Origin: Ornithinimicrobium sp. F0845
GTDB taxonomy: Bacteria > Actinomycetota > Actinomycetes > Actinomycetales > Dermatophilaceae
DNA length: 64,000 bases
NCBI RefSeq assembly: GCF_023015765.1
Contig: NZ_JALKAL010000010.1
Coordinates: forward strand, 62,001-126,000
Reading direction: 5' to 3'
A model generated the notes under the pieces. The model was given only the letters and a program-made list of their open reading frames with translations, was not told the DNA's origin and did not search any database. Of this stretch, positions 43,735 through 51,983 are shown in pieces. Both the position numbers and the translations under genes were made by a program. The stretch's first letter is position 1. Each line of letters opens with the position of its first letter.

Positions 43735-44973
43735 GTGCTGCCACCCGGACGTCTCTCACACCCCGCCCGGACCTACCTCGTCCTCAAGGGCGGGTGGGCC
43801 TTCCTCTGGGCCGTGGCCTTCACCCTCTCGCTCGTCTACCAGGTCGACGTCGTCGGGCTGACCCCCTTCCAGCTCATCGTCATCGGCACCGTCCTGGAGA
43901 CGACCTGCTTCCTCGGTGAGATCCCGACGGGCGTGGTCGCCGACCTCCACTCACGCAAGGTGTCGGTCATCATCGGCCTGGTCACGATCGGTGCGGGCGT
44001 GTGCCTGATGGCCGTTCCCGAGTTCTGGGTCATCCTGGCCGCACAGGTCGTCTGGGGCCTGGGCTACACCTTCGTCTCCGGTGCCGCCGAGGCGTGGGTC
44101 ACCGACGAGGTCGGCCAGGACGCCGTCCAGCCCGTGTTCACCCGTGGTCACCAGGTCAGCCTCGGGATGACGATCGCGGGCATCCTCGCCGCGGGCTTCC
44201 TCGGCCAGGCCGCCCTGGCCTGGCCGATCGTCGCCGGTGGTGTCGGCTTCGTCCTGCTCGGTGCGGTCATGGCCGTCCTGATGCGTGAGGACAACTTCGC
44301 CCCGACCCCGCGCGGGGACCGGGACACCTGGGGGCACCTGTGGGCAACCACCAGAGAGGGCCTGTATGCCGCAACACGCCACCGCGTCATCCGCACCTTC
44401 CTCCTGGTCGGGTTGCTCGCCGGCCTGACCAGCGAGGTCCTGGACCGTCTCTGGGTCGACCGGATCATCAACCACATCGGCCTGCCCGAGCTGGGGACCG
44501 GTGACGACGTCGCCACGTGGTTCACGCTGTTCGCGCTCGCTGCCGCGCTGGTCGGCCTGGTGGCCTCCGTGCTCGCCAACCGCCTGGCACCGGCCGCACT
44601 GAACGCCGAGCACCCGACCAGGGTCATGGCGACGCTCGTCCTGGTCGAGGTGGCCGGGGTGGCCCTGTTCGCGCTGTCCGGCAACCTCGGGGCCGCCCTG
44701 GCCGGCAAGTGGACCCGCGACGCGGCTCAGTCCGTGAGCTGGCCGGTGGCCCACGCCTGGCTCAACCGGAGCATCACCAACCCCGGCTCTCGGGCGACCA
44801 CCCTGTCGATGATGGGCCAGGCCGACGCCGTCGGACAGATCGCCGGCGGGCCCGCGCTGGGTCTGGTCGCCAACAGGGCAGGAGTGCAGACCGCGCTGCT
44901 GCTGGCCGCTGCGATCCAGGTGCCCGCGGCCCTCCTCTATGCCAGGCTCCGTCCGCGTCGGACCCGCCGGTGA
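43735..44973 (+). CDS. MFS transporter, drug-exporter-like
   Basis: 412 aa, about 12 membrane segments with the MFS helix-2/3 loop GVVADLHSRKVSVIIGLV and a central polar loop (RGDRDTWGHLWATTREGL). The first segments read YLVLKGGWAFLWAVAFTLSLVYQVDVVGLTPFQL. No substrate is obvious. A leader peptide and alternative hairpins upstream suggest inducible expression by a translation inhibitor. The next region on this strand holds only gene remnants. Confidence 0.82.
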   Translation: MLPPGRLSHPARTYLVLKGGWAFLWAVAFTLSLVYQVDVVGLTPFQLIVIGTVLETTCFLGEIPTGVVADLHSRKVSVIIGLVTIGAGVCLMAVPEFWVILAAQVVWGLGYTFVSGAAEAWVTDEVGQDAVQPVFTRGHQVSLGMTIAGILAAGFLGQAALAWPIVAGGVGFVLLGAVMAVLMREDNFAPTPRGDRDTWGHLWATTREGLYAATRHRVIRTFLLVGLLAGLTSEVLDRLWVDRIINHIGLPELGTGDDVATWFTLFALAAALVGLVASVLANRLAPAALNAEHPTRVMATLVLVEVAGVALFALSGNLGAALAGKWTRDAAQSVSWPVAHAWLNRSITNPGSRATTLSMMGQADAVGQIAGGPALGLVANRAGVQTALLLAAAIQVPAALLYARLRPRRTRR

Positions 44974-44975
44974 GT

Positions 44976-45055
44976 TGGCCGGAGGTCCAGGAGTCCATCC
45001 GGTGCCAGCAGGTGAGGAGATCGCCGCGATAGACGGTCTGCCCAATGCGCAGGTC
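44976..45055 (-). pseudogene. Fragment of a second DUF885 gene
   Basis: On the minus strand an open run reads LRIGQTVYRGDLLTCWHRMDSWTSG. It aligns with residues IGQTVYRGELLNRWRRMASWTSG of the intact DUF885 gene at 38.7-40.4 kb; the DNA is likewise similar (shared GCCGCGATAGAC block at 45023 and near 39160). Both flanks are lost. It is a decayed remnant squeezed between the MFS gene and the Uma2 pseudogene, evidence for a second DUF885 copy once present here. Confidence 0.7.
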
Positions 45056-45070
45056 GACGATGTGCGCCTG

Positions 45071-45625
45071 CTATTCCAGGAGCAAGTCGGCCGGGGTGAA
45101 GTCCAGCGGGAACGGGGCAGTCACCTTGACGCGTTCGGTGCCTCGCCGGACCTGCACCTCGCGGTAGGCGCCGTCCTCGAGTTCCAGGACCTGCACCGAC
45201 GGCTCGAGGGGGTCGATGAGCCACTAGGAGGCGACCCCCGCAGCGGCGAAGCGATCACGCTTGAGCAGGAGGTCGATGCGCCGGGTGCTCGGCGAGAGGA
45301 CCTCCACCGCGAGCAGTGGCGCGGTCGGCAGCTCCTTGTCCGTGAGGTCCTTGGCGCGGGTGACGAGGAGGTCGGGCTGGAGCACGGTGTCCTCTGACAG
45401 CGCGACGTCGAAGGGCGCGGTCTTGACCACCAGTCCCTCGGGTCTGTGCGTGCGCAGCAGCACGGTCAGCTCGACAACAGCCGCTTGGTGCCACCGGCCA
45501 GGTCCGGGCGTCACGATGATCGACCCGTCCAACAGTTCATAGCGCTCCGACCCCTCCAGGGGGCGCAGCGCGTCAAGGTCCGCCCGTGTCAACGGACCTG
45601 CGTGCGAGGTCGACACCACGCTCAC
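45071..45625 (-). pseudogene. Uma2-family (PD-(D/E)XK) endonuclease interrupted by TAG
   Basis: From GTG at 45623-45625 the frame reads SERYELLDGSIIVTPGPGRWHQ, VLQPDLLVTRAKDL and LAVEVLSPSTRRIDLLLKRDRFAAAGVAS, which is the full Uma2 nuclease core including PDLL and EVLSP. It meets a TAG at 45224-45226 where relatives have Tyr (ASYWLIDP). After it the same frame continues WLIDPLEPSVQVLELEDG to a TAG at 45071-45073, giving the normal family length of about 185 codons. One base change (TAC to TAG) explains the break. The catalytic core lies before the stop, so a 133-aa truncated product could still be made. Confidence 0.75.
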
Positions 45626-45803
45626 TACTGTGCCCCCAATCGTCTGGTGGCGCGACTATTGCACCGCGGGTCGGAGTGCGTGTGGTCGTTGTCAAGTGCG
45701 CAGGGTGAGCGCCCGTCCCGATTTGCGTGGTCGGGGCGGGCGGTGGCCCAGCGATGGGTATCGGCGGCCGCGCGGGGAGCGAGGGGGAGAACGGACCTCA
45801 GGA
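45626..45803. other. Gap without recognised feature
   Basis: 178 bp between the starts of the Uma2 pseudogene and the end of the aminotransferase. It is GC-rich with no repeat, promoter consensus or reading frame that I would defend. Confidence 0.5.
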
Positions 45804-47114
45804 TCAGGCGGGCAGGACCTCGTGCACGGCAGCGGCGACGAGGTCGGCAAGCCGATCCACCTGCTTCGGTGTGATGACCAGCGGCGGCCCGAGGACGAGC
45901 AGGTCACCGTCGGTGCCGTTGGCGCAGCCGGTGCCGGGATAGATCAGGACGCCTGCGGCCTTGCCGGCGGCGAGGATCCGCTCGGTCACCCGCTCGGCCC
46001 GCGGGAAGGGAGCCTTGGTGCCGCGGTCTGCGACCAGCTCGACCGCCTGAAGCAGGCCCAGTCCCCGCACGTCGCCGACGTGCTGATGGTCACCCAGCCG
46101 CGCGGAGAGCGCCGTGCCCAGCTGCACACCGCGCTCGGCGGAGGCCGCGACCAGGTCGTGCTCGGTGAGGTAGTCCAGCACCGCTAGGCCGGCAGCAGCT
46201 CCGACGTGGTGGTGGGAGTAGGTGAACCCGTGCGTCAGCGAGGCCTCGCCGATCGTGTCGTGCACCTGACCGCTGGCCACGGCCAGCCCCAGCGGCCAGT
46301 AGCCCGAGGCGGCGCCCTTGGCCGCGACCAGCAGGTCCGGCACGAGCCCGAAGTGCTCGCTGGCGAACCACGCCCCGGTGCGGCCGAAGCCGGTCATCAC
46401 CTCGTCCGCCACGACGAGCAGGCCGTGGTGGCGGCATACTGCCTGCATCGCCGGCCAGTAGTCCTCCGGCGGCACGCACGCACCCAGCGCGGCACCCGAC
46501 ACCGGCTCGGCGATGAAGGCCGCCACCTGCTGCGGACCGATCTGCTCGATCAGCGCGTCGAGCCGATCCGCGTGCCACTGCCCGCAGCCGTGCGGGTGGG
46601 CGGGGGCGGCGCAGCGGTACTCGTAGGGCGTGCCGGTGTGGGCCGCCTGCCCGAGCCAGGGCAGGTAGGGGGCCCGCAGTCCGTCGCGGGCCCCGACGTC
46701 CAGCGCCCCGCGGGTGTTGCCGTGGTAGGAACCGGACCGCCCGATCACCACGTGCCGGTCCTCGCCGCGAGCCAGGTGGTAGGCGCGCGCCATCTTCAGC
46801 GCCGTCTCCACCGCCTCGCTGCCACCCGAGACCGGATAGACCCGGGCGTCGGTGACGGGCAGTATGCCGGCCAGCCGGTCGGCATACTGCTCCAGGGTGT
46901 CGGTGGTGAAGGCGCTGCCGTGGGCGTAGGCGAGGCGCGCGGACTGGGCGGCGATCGCCTCGCCGACCTCGGTGACGCCGTGGCCGATGCCGACCACGAT
47001 CGCGCCGCCGGAGCCGTCGAGGTAGGTGCGGCCGTCGGCGTCGACGATCTCGCAACCCTGCCCGCGGACCGCGACCGGCAGGTCACGGCCGCGGGCGAAG
47101 ACGTGTCCGCCCAC
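45804..47114 (-). CDS. Class-III aminotransferase
   Basis: 436 aa PLP enzyme. Features: DGRTYLDGSGGAIVVGIGHG, VYPVSGGSEAVETALKMARAYH, GRSGSYHGNTRGAL, FIAEPVSGAALGACVPPEDYWPAM, VVADEVMTGFGRTGAWFA and the PLP Lys in LVAAKGAASGYWPLG near 265. Substrate would be an omega-amino acid or a diamine; the exact choice cannot be read. It is last in a leftward group of three with gabT-like and semialdehyde dehydrogenase genes; 10 bp separate it from gabT. Confidence 0.85.
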   Translation of the reverse strand: MGGHVFARGRDLPVAVRGQGCEIVDADGRTYLDGSGGAIVVGIGHGVTEVGEAIAAQSARLAYAHGSAFTTDTLEQYADRLAGILPVTDARVYPVSGGSEAVETALKMARAYHLARGEDRHVVIGRSGSYHGNTRGALDVGARDGLRAPYLPWLGQAAHTGTPYEYRCAAPAHPHGCGQWHADRLDALIEQIGPQQVAAFIAEPVSGAALGACVPPEDYWPAMQAVCRHHGLLVVADEVMTGFGRTGAWFASEHFGLVPDLLVAAKGAASGYWPLGLAVASGQVHDTIGEASLTHGFTYSHHHVGAAAGLAVLDYLTEHDLVAASAERGVQLGTALSARLGDHQHVGDVRGLGLLQAVELVADRGTKAPFPRAERVTERILAAGKAAGVLIYPGTGCANGTDGDLLVLGPPLVITPKQVDRLADLVAAAVHEVLPA

Positions 47115-47124
47115 GCGCCGTCGC

Positions 47125-48477
47125 TCAGGCCTCGAGCGCGGCGAGCGCCTCGCCCAGGACGCGCAGTGCGGTGCTCGCCTCGTCGGCGGTGAAGACCAGC
47201 GGCGGGGACATGCGAATGGTCCGGACCCCGCAGTCGAGCACCAGCAGACCGCGGCGGAAGGCCTGGTTCTGGGCCTCGGCGGCGGTCTCCGCGTCGCGGA
47301 ACTCCACGCCGATCATCAGCCCGACCCCGCGCACGTCGGTGATCACCTCAGGATGCTTGGCCTGCAGCTCGCGCAGCCCGGTCAGCAGCTGCTCACCGAC
47401 GGTGGTGGCGTTGGCCAGCAGGCCCTCCTCCTGGATCGTGCGCAGCGTGGCCAACCCTGCGGCGCAGGGTATCGGGCTGCCGCCGTAGGTGGAGCCGTGG
47501 GCGCCCGCGCCCCACGTCTCCATCAGGTCGGCGCGGGCCGCGAACGCGCCGAGCGGGAGCCCGGAGGCCAGACCCTTGGCGCTGATCAGGATGTCGGGCT
47601 GGACGTCGGCCAGCTCGATGGCCCACATCTTGCCGGTGCGGCCCATGCCGGACTGCACCTCGTCGGCGACGAGGAGGATGCCGTGCTCGTCGCAGAGCGC
47701 GCGCAGCCGCTGCACCCAGGACGCCGGCGGGATGATGTAGCCGCCCTCGCCCTGCACCGGCTCCAGGAAGATCGCGGCGACCTCACTCGGCGCGACCTCG
47801 GTCTCGAACAGCCGCTCCAGCTCGGTGAACGTGGCCTCCTCGTCGTGGCTGCGGTGACCGGACTCGTCGATCTCGGCGAAGGCGTAGGGCACGTGGTGCA
47901 CGCCGGGCAGCAGCGGGCCGAAGCCCTTGTGGTACTTCGCCTTCGACGCGGTCAGGCTGACCGCGCCGTAGGTCCGGCCGTGGAAGGCACCGAAGAAGCT
48001 GATCAGGTGCTGGCGACCGGTGGCGTATCGGGCCAGCTTGATCGCGCCCTCGACCGCCTCGGCGCCGGAGTTGGTGAGGAACACGCGGGTCGGGCCCTCG
48101 ATCGGCAGGGTCTGCGCCAGCGCCTCGCACATCTCCGAGTAGATCGGCAGGTAGAAGTCGCTGGCGGAGTAGTGCAGCAGCTTCTCCGCCTGCTCCTTGA
48201 CCGCCGCAACCACGGCCGGGTGGGTGTGCCCGGTGGAGTTCACCGCGATGCCGGCGTTGAGGTCGAGGAACAGGTTGCCGTCGACGTCCTCCATCGTCGA
48301 CCCGTGGGCCCGCTGGGGGACCAGGGGGTAGGCCCGGGGCAGGGACGGGCTGGTCACGGCGCCGTCGCGGTCCAGCACCTTCTGCCCCTCCGGACCGGGC
48401 AGGGCCGTGCGGATGTCCGGCACGGGACGGCTGGTGTCGATGCCCTGCTGGTCGGTCTCGGTGATCGTGGCGCTCAT
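47125..48477 (-). CDS. 4-aminobutyrate aminotransferase-like (GabT)
   Basis: 450 aa. DGNLFLDLNAGIAVNSTGHTHP, VFLTNSGAEAVEGAIKLARYATGRQ, FFGAFHGRTYGAVSLTASK, FLEPVQGEGGYIIPPASWVQRL, LVADEVQSGMGRTGKMWAIE and PLP Lys in ISAKGLASGLPLGAF near 290. It transfers the amino group of GABA or a similar omega-amino acid to 2-oxoglutarate. The semialdehyde formed would be oxidised by the enzyme encoded upstream. Ten bases separate it from the second aminotransferase. Confidence 0.85.
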   Translation of the reverse strand: MSATITETDQQGIDTSRPVPDIRTALPGPEGQKVLDRDGAVTSPSLPRAYPLVPQRAHGSTMEDVDGNLFLDLNAGIAVNSTGHTHPAVVAAVKEQAEKLLHYSASDFYLPIYSEMCEALAQTLPIEGPTRVFLTNSGAEAVEGAIKLARYATGRQHLISFFGAFHGRTYGAVSLTASKAKYHKGFGPLLPGVHHVPYAFAEIDESGHRSHDEEATFTELERLFETEVAPSEVAAIFLEPVQGEGGYIIPPASWVQRLRALCDEHGILLVADEVQSGMGRTGKMWAIELADVQPDILISAKGLASGLPLGAFAARADLMETWGAGAHGSTYGGSPIPCAAGLATLRTIQEEGLLANATTVGEQLLTGLRELQAKHPEVITDVRGVGLMIGVEFRDAETAAEAQNQAFRRGLLVLDCGVRTIRMSPPLVFTADEASTALRVLGEALAALEA

Positions 48478-48522
48478 CTGCTGAGGGGTCCTCTCGTTCT
48501 GCTCACTGCATTGGTATGTCGG

Positions 48523-48568
48523 GTGGTCACGGTGTGTCGGGTGTGGTCACGGTGTGTGGGGTGGTCAC
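48523..48568. repeat. Short tandem repeat after the aldehyde dehydrogenase gene
   Basis: GTGGTCACGGTGTGT begins at 48523 and 48543 and the word GTGGTCAC again at 48561. On the minus strand this is just after the dehydrogenase stop and before the gabT start. Not seen elsewhere in the window. Confidence 0.6.
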
Positions 48569-48575
48569 CTGGCCG

Positions 48576-50141
48576 TCAGGAGACCACGGTGCGGGACTGC
48601 TCGCGCATGAACTGCTGCAGGTAGTAGAGACCGCCGCCGGCGTTGCCGTAGGTGCCCGAGCCCTTCCAACCACCGAACGGCTGGACGCCCGGCCACGCAC
48701 CGGTCGTGGCCCCGGCAGGGCGGTTGACGTAGACGACGCCGGCCTCGATGCCGTCGAAGAACTGCTGGATCTCCGCCTCGTCGGTGGAGAAGAAGCCGGC
48801 GGTCAGGCCAAGGTCGGAGTCGTTGGCCAGCTCCAGGCCCTGCTCGAGGGAGTCGACCGGCGCGATCGCCAGGAAGGGAAGGAACAGCTCGTCGCGGAAC
48901 AGCTGGTCATCGACCGGCAGGTCGGTGACGATCGTGGGGGAGACGTAGTAGCCCTGCGTGCCGTCGGGGGTCGCCCCGATGACCTCGCCGCCGAGGACGA
49001 CGGTGCCCGCCTCCTTGGCGTGGGCGACCGCCTTCTCGTAGCGGCGCACCGACTCCTCCTCGATCACCGGGCCGAGGAAGGTGTCCCGCTTGGTCGGGTC
49101 GTCCAGGACCAGCGACTGGGCGCGCTCGACGATCTTGCCCAGCAGCTCGTCATACACCTCCCTCTCGACATAGACGCGGGAGTTCGCCGAGCACTTCTGG
49201 CCCGAGAAGCTGAAGGCGGAGCGGGCGATCCCCTGGGCCGCGAGGTCCAGGTCGGCCTTGGCCGTGACGATCGTGGGGTTCTTGCCGCCCATCTCGCAGA
49301 TGACCGGCTTGGGGTAGGCGCTGGCGAAGTCGCGGTAGATCGACATGCCGACCGCGTAGGAGCCGGTGAACGTGATGCCGTCGACATCCGGGTTGGACAC
49401 GATGGCCTGGCCGACCTCGTCGCCGCCGGGGAGCATGTGGAAGGCGTCGGCGGGCACACCGGCCTCGCGCAGGCAGTCGGTGAGCAGGGCGGATGAGAAG
49501 GTGCCCTGGGGCGCCGGCTTGAGGACGACCGTGTTGCCCGCGACGAGGGCGCCGCCGGCGGGACCTGCGGCCAGGGCCATCGGGTAGTTGAAGGGCACGA
49601 TGACGCCCCACACGCCGTAGGGGCGCATGACGCTGCGGGTGTTCTCCTTCTCGAGGAGCTTGTCCATGTCCTTGGCAAAGCCGTCGTTCTGCTCCATCTG
49701 GGTGCAGTAGTAGCGGATCAGGTCCGCTGCCTCCTCCACGTCACCCAGCGCCTCGAGGCGGTTCTTGCCGACCTCCATGGTCATCACCGCGGCGAACTCG
49801 GCGCACCGGTCGCTGATCATCTCGGCGGCCGCACGGAGGATGCGGACTCGCTCCTGCCAGTCGGTGTTGCCCCAGCTGCTGCGGCCCGCCTTGGCCGCGG
49901 CCACGGCGTCGGCGATGTCGTCGGTGGTGGCCGACGCGACCGTGCACAGGGTCACCGAGGTGTCGACCGGGCTGTGCACCTCGAAGGTCTGCCCGCCGGG
50001 GCGCTCCTCGCCGTTGACGAAGGGGGTGATGTGCCGGCCCAACCAGCCGCGGGCAGTCTCCAGCCCCTCCTCGTACCAGGTGTGCAGGTCCTCGTTGTCG
50101 GCGGACAGGGTCGCGTACGTGACCCGGAAGCGGGACGCCAT
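48576..50141 (-). CDS. Aldehyde dehydrogenase, glutamate/succinate-semialdehyde type
   Basis: 521 aa from ATG at 50139-50141, which has GGAGG seven bases upstream; a further ATG at 50147 sits directly on that site. Domains: GVWGVIVPFNYPMALAAGPAGGALVAGNTVVLKP, GITFTGSYAVGMSIY, Glu in VICEMGGKNPTIV and catalytic Cys in FSFSGQKCSANSRVYV near 290. The latter motif is typical of P5C/glutamate-semialdehyde dehydrogenases (RocA/PruA) but SSADH is also possible. First gene of the omega-amino-acid group. Confidence 0.82.
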   Translation of the reverse strand: MASRFRVTYATLSADNEDLHTWYEEGLETARGWLGRHITPFVNGEERPGGQTFEVHSPVDTSVTLCTVASATTDDIADAVAAAKAGRSSWGNTDWQERVRILRAAAEMISDRCAEFAAVMTMEVGKNRLEALGDVEEAADLIRYYCTQMEQNDGFAKDMDKLLEKENTRSVMRPYGVWGVIVPFNYPMALAAGPAGGALVAGNTVVLKPAPQGTFSSALLTDCLREAGVPADAFHMLPGGDEVGQAIVSNPDVDGITFTGSYAVGMSIYRDFASAYPKPVICEMGGKNPTIVTAKADLDLAAQGIARSAFSFSGQKCSANSRVYVEREVYDELLGKIVERAQSLVLDDPTKRDTFLGPVIEEESVRRYEKAVAHAKEAGTVVLGGEVIGATPDGTQGYYVSPTIVTDLPVDDQLFRDELFLPFLAIAPVDSLEQGLELANDSDLGLTAGFFSTDEAEIQQFFDGIEAGVVYVNRPAGATTGAWPGVQPFGGWKGSGTYGNAGGGLYYLQQFMREQSRTVVS

Positions 50142-50414
50142 TGTCATTCCTCCGTGAGTGCGGGTGGGTGTGGACGGCTCTGCTTCGGACAGTACCTCAG
50201 CACCGGTCCGCAACGCACGGCAGATCCTGCCGAACCGCCCTAATGGTGATGTTTTTCCTGTCGAGGCGCCGGTTTGACGATGATCTTCCTGTGGATCGCT
50301 CGCGCGACGCGACGTTCCTCACGGCCCGACGCGCGTGCGGGGCACGCCCGAGCCGTCGTGCGGGCACGCCCGAACCGGCGGGCGGGGCCCATCTGGCTAC
50401 CGTCGAGCCCCTGG

Positions 50415-50457
50415 GTGCTGTGGGGTTTGGGCCATCAGGGTGCTCGAATCCCACAGT
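50415..50457. repeat. Interrupted palindrome, family P, copy 5
   Basis: Left arm GTGCTGTGGGG (50415-50425), right arm TCCCACAGTGC (50449-50459). As RNA of the plus strand all 11 positions can pair (three G-U pairs). Inner sequence GCCATCAGGGTGCTCG matches copy 6. Confidence 0.75.
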
Positions 50458-50574
50458 GCAGTGCGTGCCCGGCAGGATGTCGGCGCGGGCCCGCACGCTG
50501 CCCTGAACTCCGTCGCAGCCTCCTCCTCAGCCCGCGTGCGGGCGGGGCGCATCTCCCGACCGTCAAGCCCTTGG

Positions 50575-50619
50575 GTGCTGTGGGGTTTTGGCCATCAGAG
50601 TGCTCGAATCCCACAGTGC
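50575..50619. repeat. Interrupted palindrome, family P, copy 6
   Basis: Same arms as copy 5: GTGCTGTGGGG (50575-50585) and TCCCACAGTGC (50609-50619), with a slightly different inner part (GGCCATCAGAGTGCTCG). It is about 35 bp beyond the AbiEi/DUF559 stop. Confidence 0.75.
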
Positions 50620-50654
50620 CTGCCGACAGTGCGGACGGCGCGGTCGCCTCCTCC

Positions 50655-51725
50655 TCAGCTGGCCGCCCGTCCTGTCTCGGCAGCCCACCGATCGACGACA
50701 TCGCACGACGGCCCGCATGCGGTCGGCACCCCGGTCCAGCCCCGGTGTGTCATCGTCAGGGCGAGGTCGAGGGCCACCTCGCACGGTTGTTCTGCCGCGG
50801 CCCAGGTGATCCTGAGAGTGAGATCGCCAGCTGCGGCGGCCTTGAGGTCCCGGCGTCGGTCCTCGTGGAAGGTGTCGCGGTGCCACTCCAGGCCGTCTCC
50901 CTCGATCCTGATGCCGTGGGCAGCGTTGCGCAGATCGCTGCGCTCCACCCGAGGTCGTGAGCCTGTGATGTTCCTCGAGATGACTCCAACGTCCGTGGTG
51001 TGCGCGCCCGAGTTTGGTGCCGCCCCGTGGGTCGCGGCGACCCCTTCGTCGTCGTGAGGCACCTGCAGCGCGAAACCTGGGAGGCCATGGGCACGGATGA
51101 CGGTGCGGAGGATTCTCGACTCGAGGGAGCTCTCGACGCCGTCGGCCGCATCTGCGCAGGCACGTCGCAGCACGTCGGCCAGCGGGTGGTTCCAATAGGC
51201 ATCGAGCGCATCCAGCAACTGGTCCGGCAGGAGCAACTGCCGCTGCGCGGCTCGCCCCAGAAGTGCTGCTGTCTCGTCAAGGGTGAAACCCGGCTCTGCG
51301 GTGAGGTCGAGAACCGTCTGTCGGACGCTGGTGACTGGAAAGTTCTTACGCTTGACCACCTCGATGGCTCGTCGTCGCGTCACCCGGGTGCCCGTGGGTC
51401 GGACGATCGTGCGCTCTTCAGGAATCGCGACGTGCAGCATGCTGGGCGCCTTGGGCTCCAGACCCCACAGGTAGGCCGCGGCACCGAGCGACAGTACTGC
51501 TCCGGTCCCGGCACGGAGAAGCGCCGCCCACGCACGAGCATTCCAGTTGGCACTGCCCGAGTGAGTCAGGTAGACGCCAGGGTGGATCCTCTTCCAGCGT
51601 CCGCTGCGGACGGCGTGCGCGATCTGCTTGGGTGACAACTGGCACTCCAGCGCCTGCGCTCTGCTGATGACACCGTGCTGTGCCTTGGCCACGCGCTTCA
51701 CTGCCTGCACGATCGTCGGGTCCAT
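50655..51725 (-). CDS. AbiEi-like winged-helix protein with DUF559 (Vsr-fold) C-terminus, paralogue 2
   Basis: 356 aa from ATG at 51723-51725, which aligns with the paralogue start; an upstream ATG at 51740 adds five residues. The order is as in paralogue 1: winged helix (ISRAQALECQLSPKQIAHAVRSGRW), IHPGVYLTHSG, ALSLGAAAYLWGLEPKAPSM-type body, SVRQTVLDLTAEPGFTLDETAALLGRAAQ, variable linker, then DLRNAAHGIRIEGDGLEWH and FHEDRRRDLKAAAAGDLTLRITWAA. Outside the linker the two proteins are about 60% alike. No AbiEii toxin neighbour. Repeats crowd both sides. Possible DNA-binding nuclease; activity unknown. Confidence 0.75.
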   Translation of the reverse strand: MDPTIVQAVKRVAKAQHGVISRAQALECQLSPKQIAHAVRSGRWKRIHPGVYLTHSGSANWNARAWAALLRAGTGAVLSLGAAAYLWGLEPKAPSMLHVAIPEERTIVRPTGTRVTRRRAIEVVKRKNFPVTSVRQTVLDLTAEPGFTLDETAALLGRAAQRQLLLPDQLLDALDAYWNHPLADVLRRACADAADGVESSLESRILRTVIRAHGLPGFALQVPHDDEGVAATHGAAPNSGAHTTDVGVISRNITGSRPRVERSDLRNAAHGIRIEGDGLEWHRDTFHEDRRRDLKAAAAGDLTLRITWAAAEQPCEVALDLALTMTHRGWTGVPTACGPSCDVVDRWAAETGRAAS

Positions 51726-51790
51726 CGGGCCAGCGTGCACGATTTAGAGCAGGCACCGCCCGAACTGTCCACAGGCCCGTCCCTGCCGAA

Positions 51791-51880
51791 GCTGGACCGT
51801 GAAGTCCGGGGCTGGACCGTGAAGGTGTTTGACCGTCCGAAGTTGGACCGTGAAGTCCGGAGTTGGACCGTCAAGTCCGA
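51791..51880. repeat. Four 20-bp units of GCTGGACCGTGAAGTCCGG type
   Basis: GCTGGACCGTGAAG at 51791 and 51811, and GTTGGACCGTGAAG or -CAAG at 51842 and 51862, are 20 bp apart within each pair. They lie about 70-140 bp upstream of the second AbiEi/DUF559 gene. Confidence 0.75.
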
Positions 51881-51920
51881 GACGGACAGTGGCGTCGCCT
51901 GCCGGCCGGTGCCCCACCGT

Positions 51921-51967
51921 CACTGCGTGGGAATCGTTCCACCAGGGGGACTCGATCCCACGCAATG
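51921..51967. repeat. Interrupted palindrome, family P, copy 3
   Basis: CACTGCGTGGGA (51921-51932) and TCCCACGCAATG (51956-51967) pair with one mismatch; ATCG/CGAT words just inside extend the stem. Inner block TTCCACCAGGGGGAC. Confidence 0.8.
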
Positions 51968-51983
51968 CCAGCTGCGCGGGTGT

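Larger units (their letters stand above)
50148..50654. repeat. Two long direct-repeat units carrying palindromes P5 and P6
   Basis: Most of this 507-bp gap is a duplicated block with units about 160 bp apart (for example GTGCTGTGGGG at 50415 and 50575, CCTCCTCCTCAGC at 50518 and 50647). The second copy ends inside the last codons of the second AbiEi/DUF559 gene, whose stop complement is 50655-50657. A shorter GTGCGGG-CACGCCCGA repeat is at about 50335-50375. No gene seen. Confidence 0.8.

Noticed and set aside
7683-45226. Amber suppression as a general decoding rule
   Set aside because: Several normal genes end in TAG (merR, sulP, birA, purE), so TAG is an ordinary stop here.
50440-50460. 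Words like GCTCGAATCCCAC resemble the T-arm of a tRNA
   Set aside because: No acceptor, D or anticodon arms can be drawn around them; they are part of the palindrome family.
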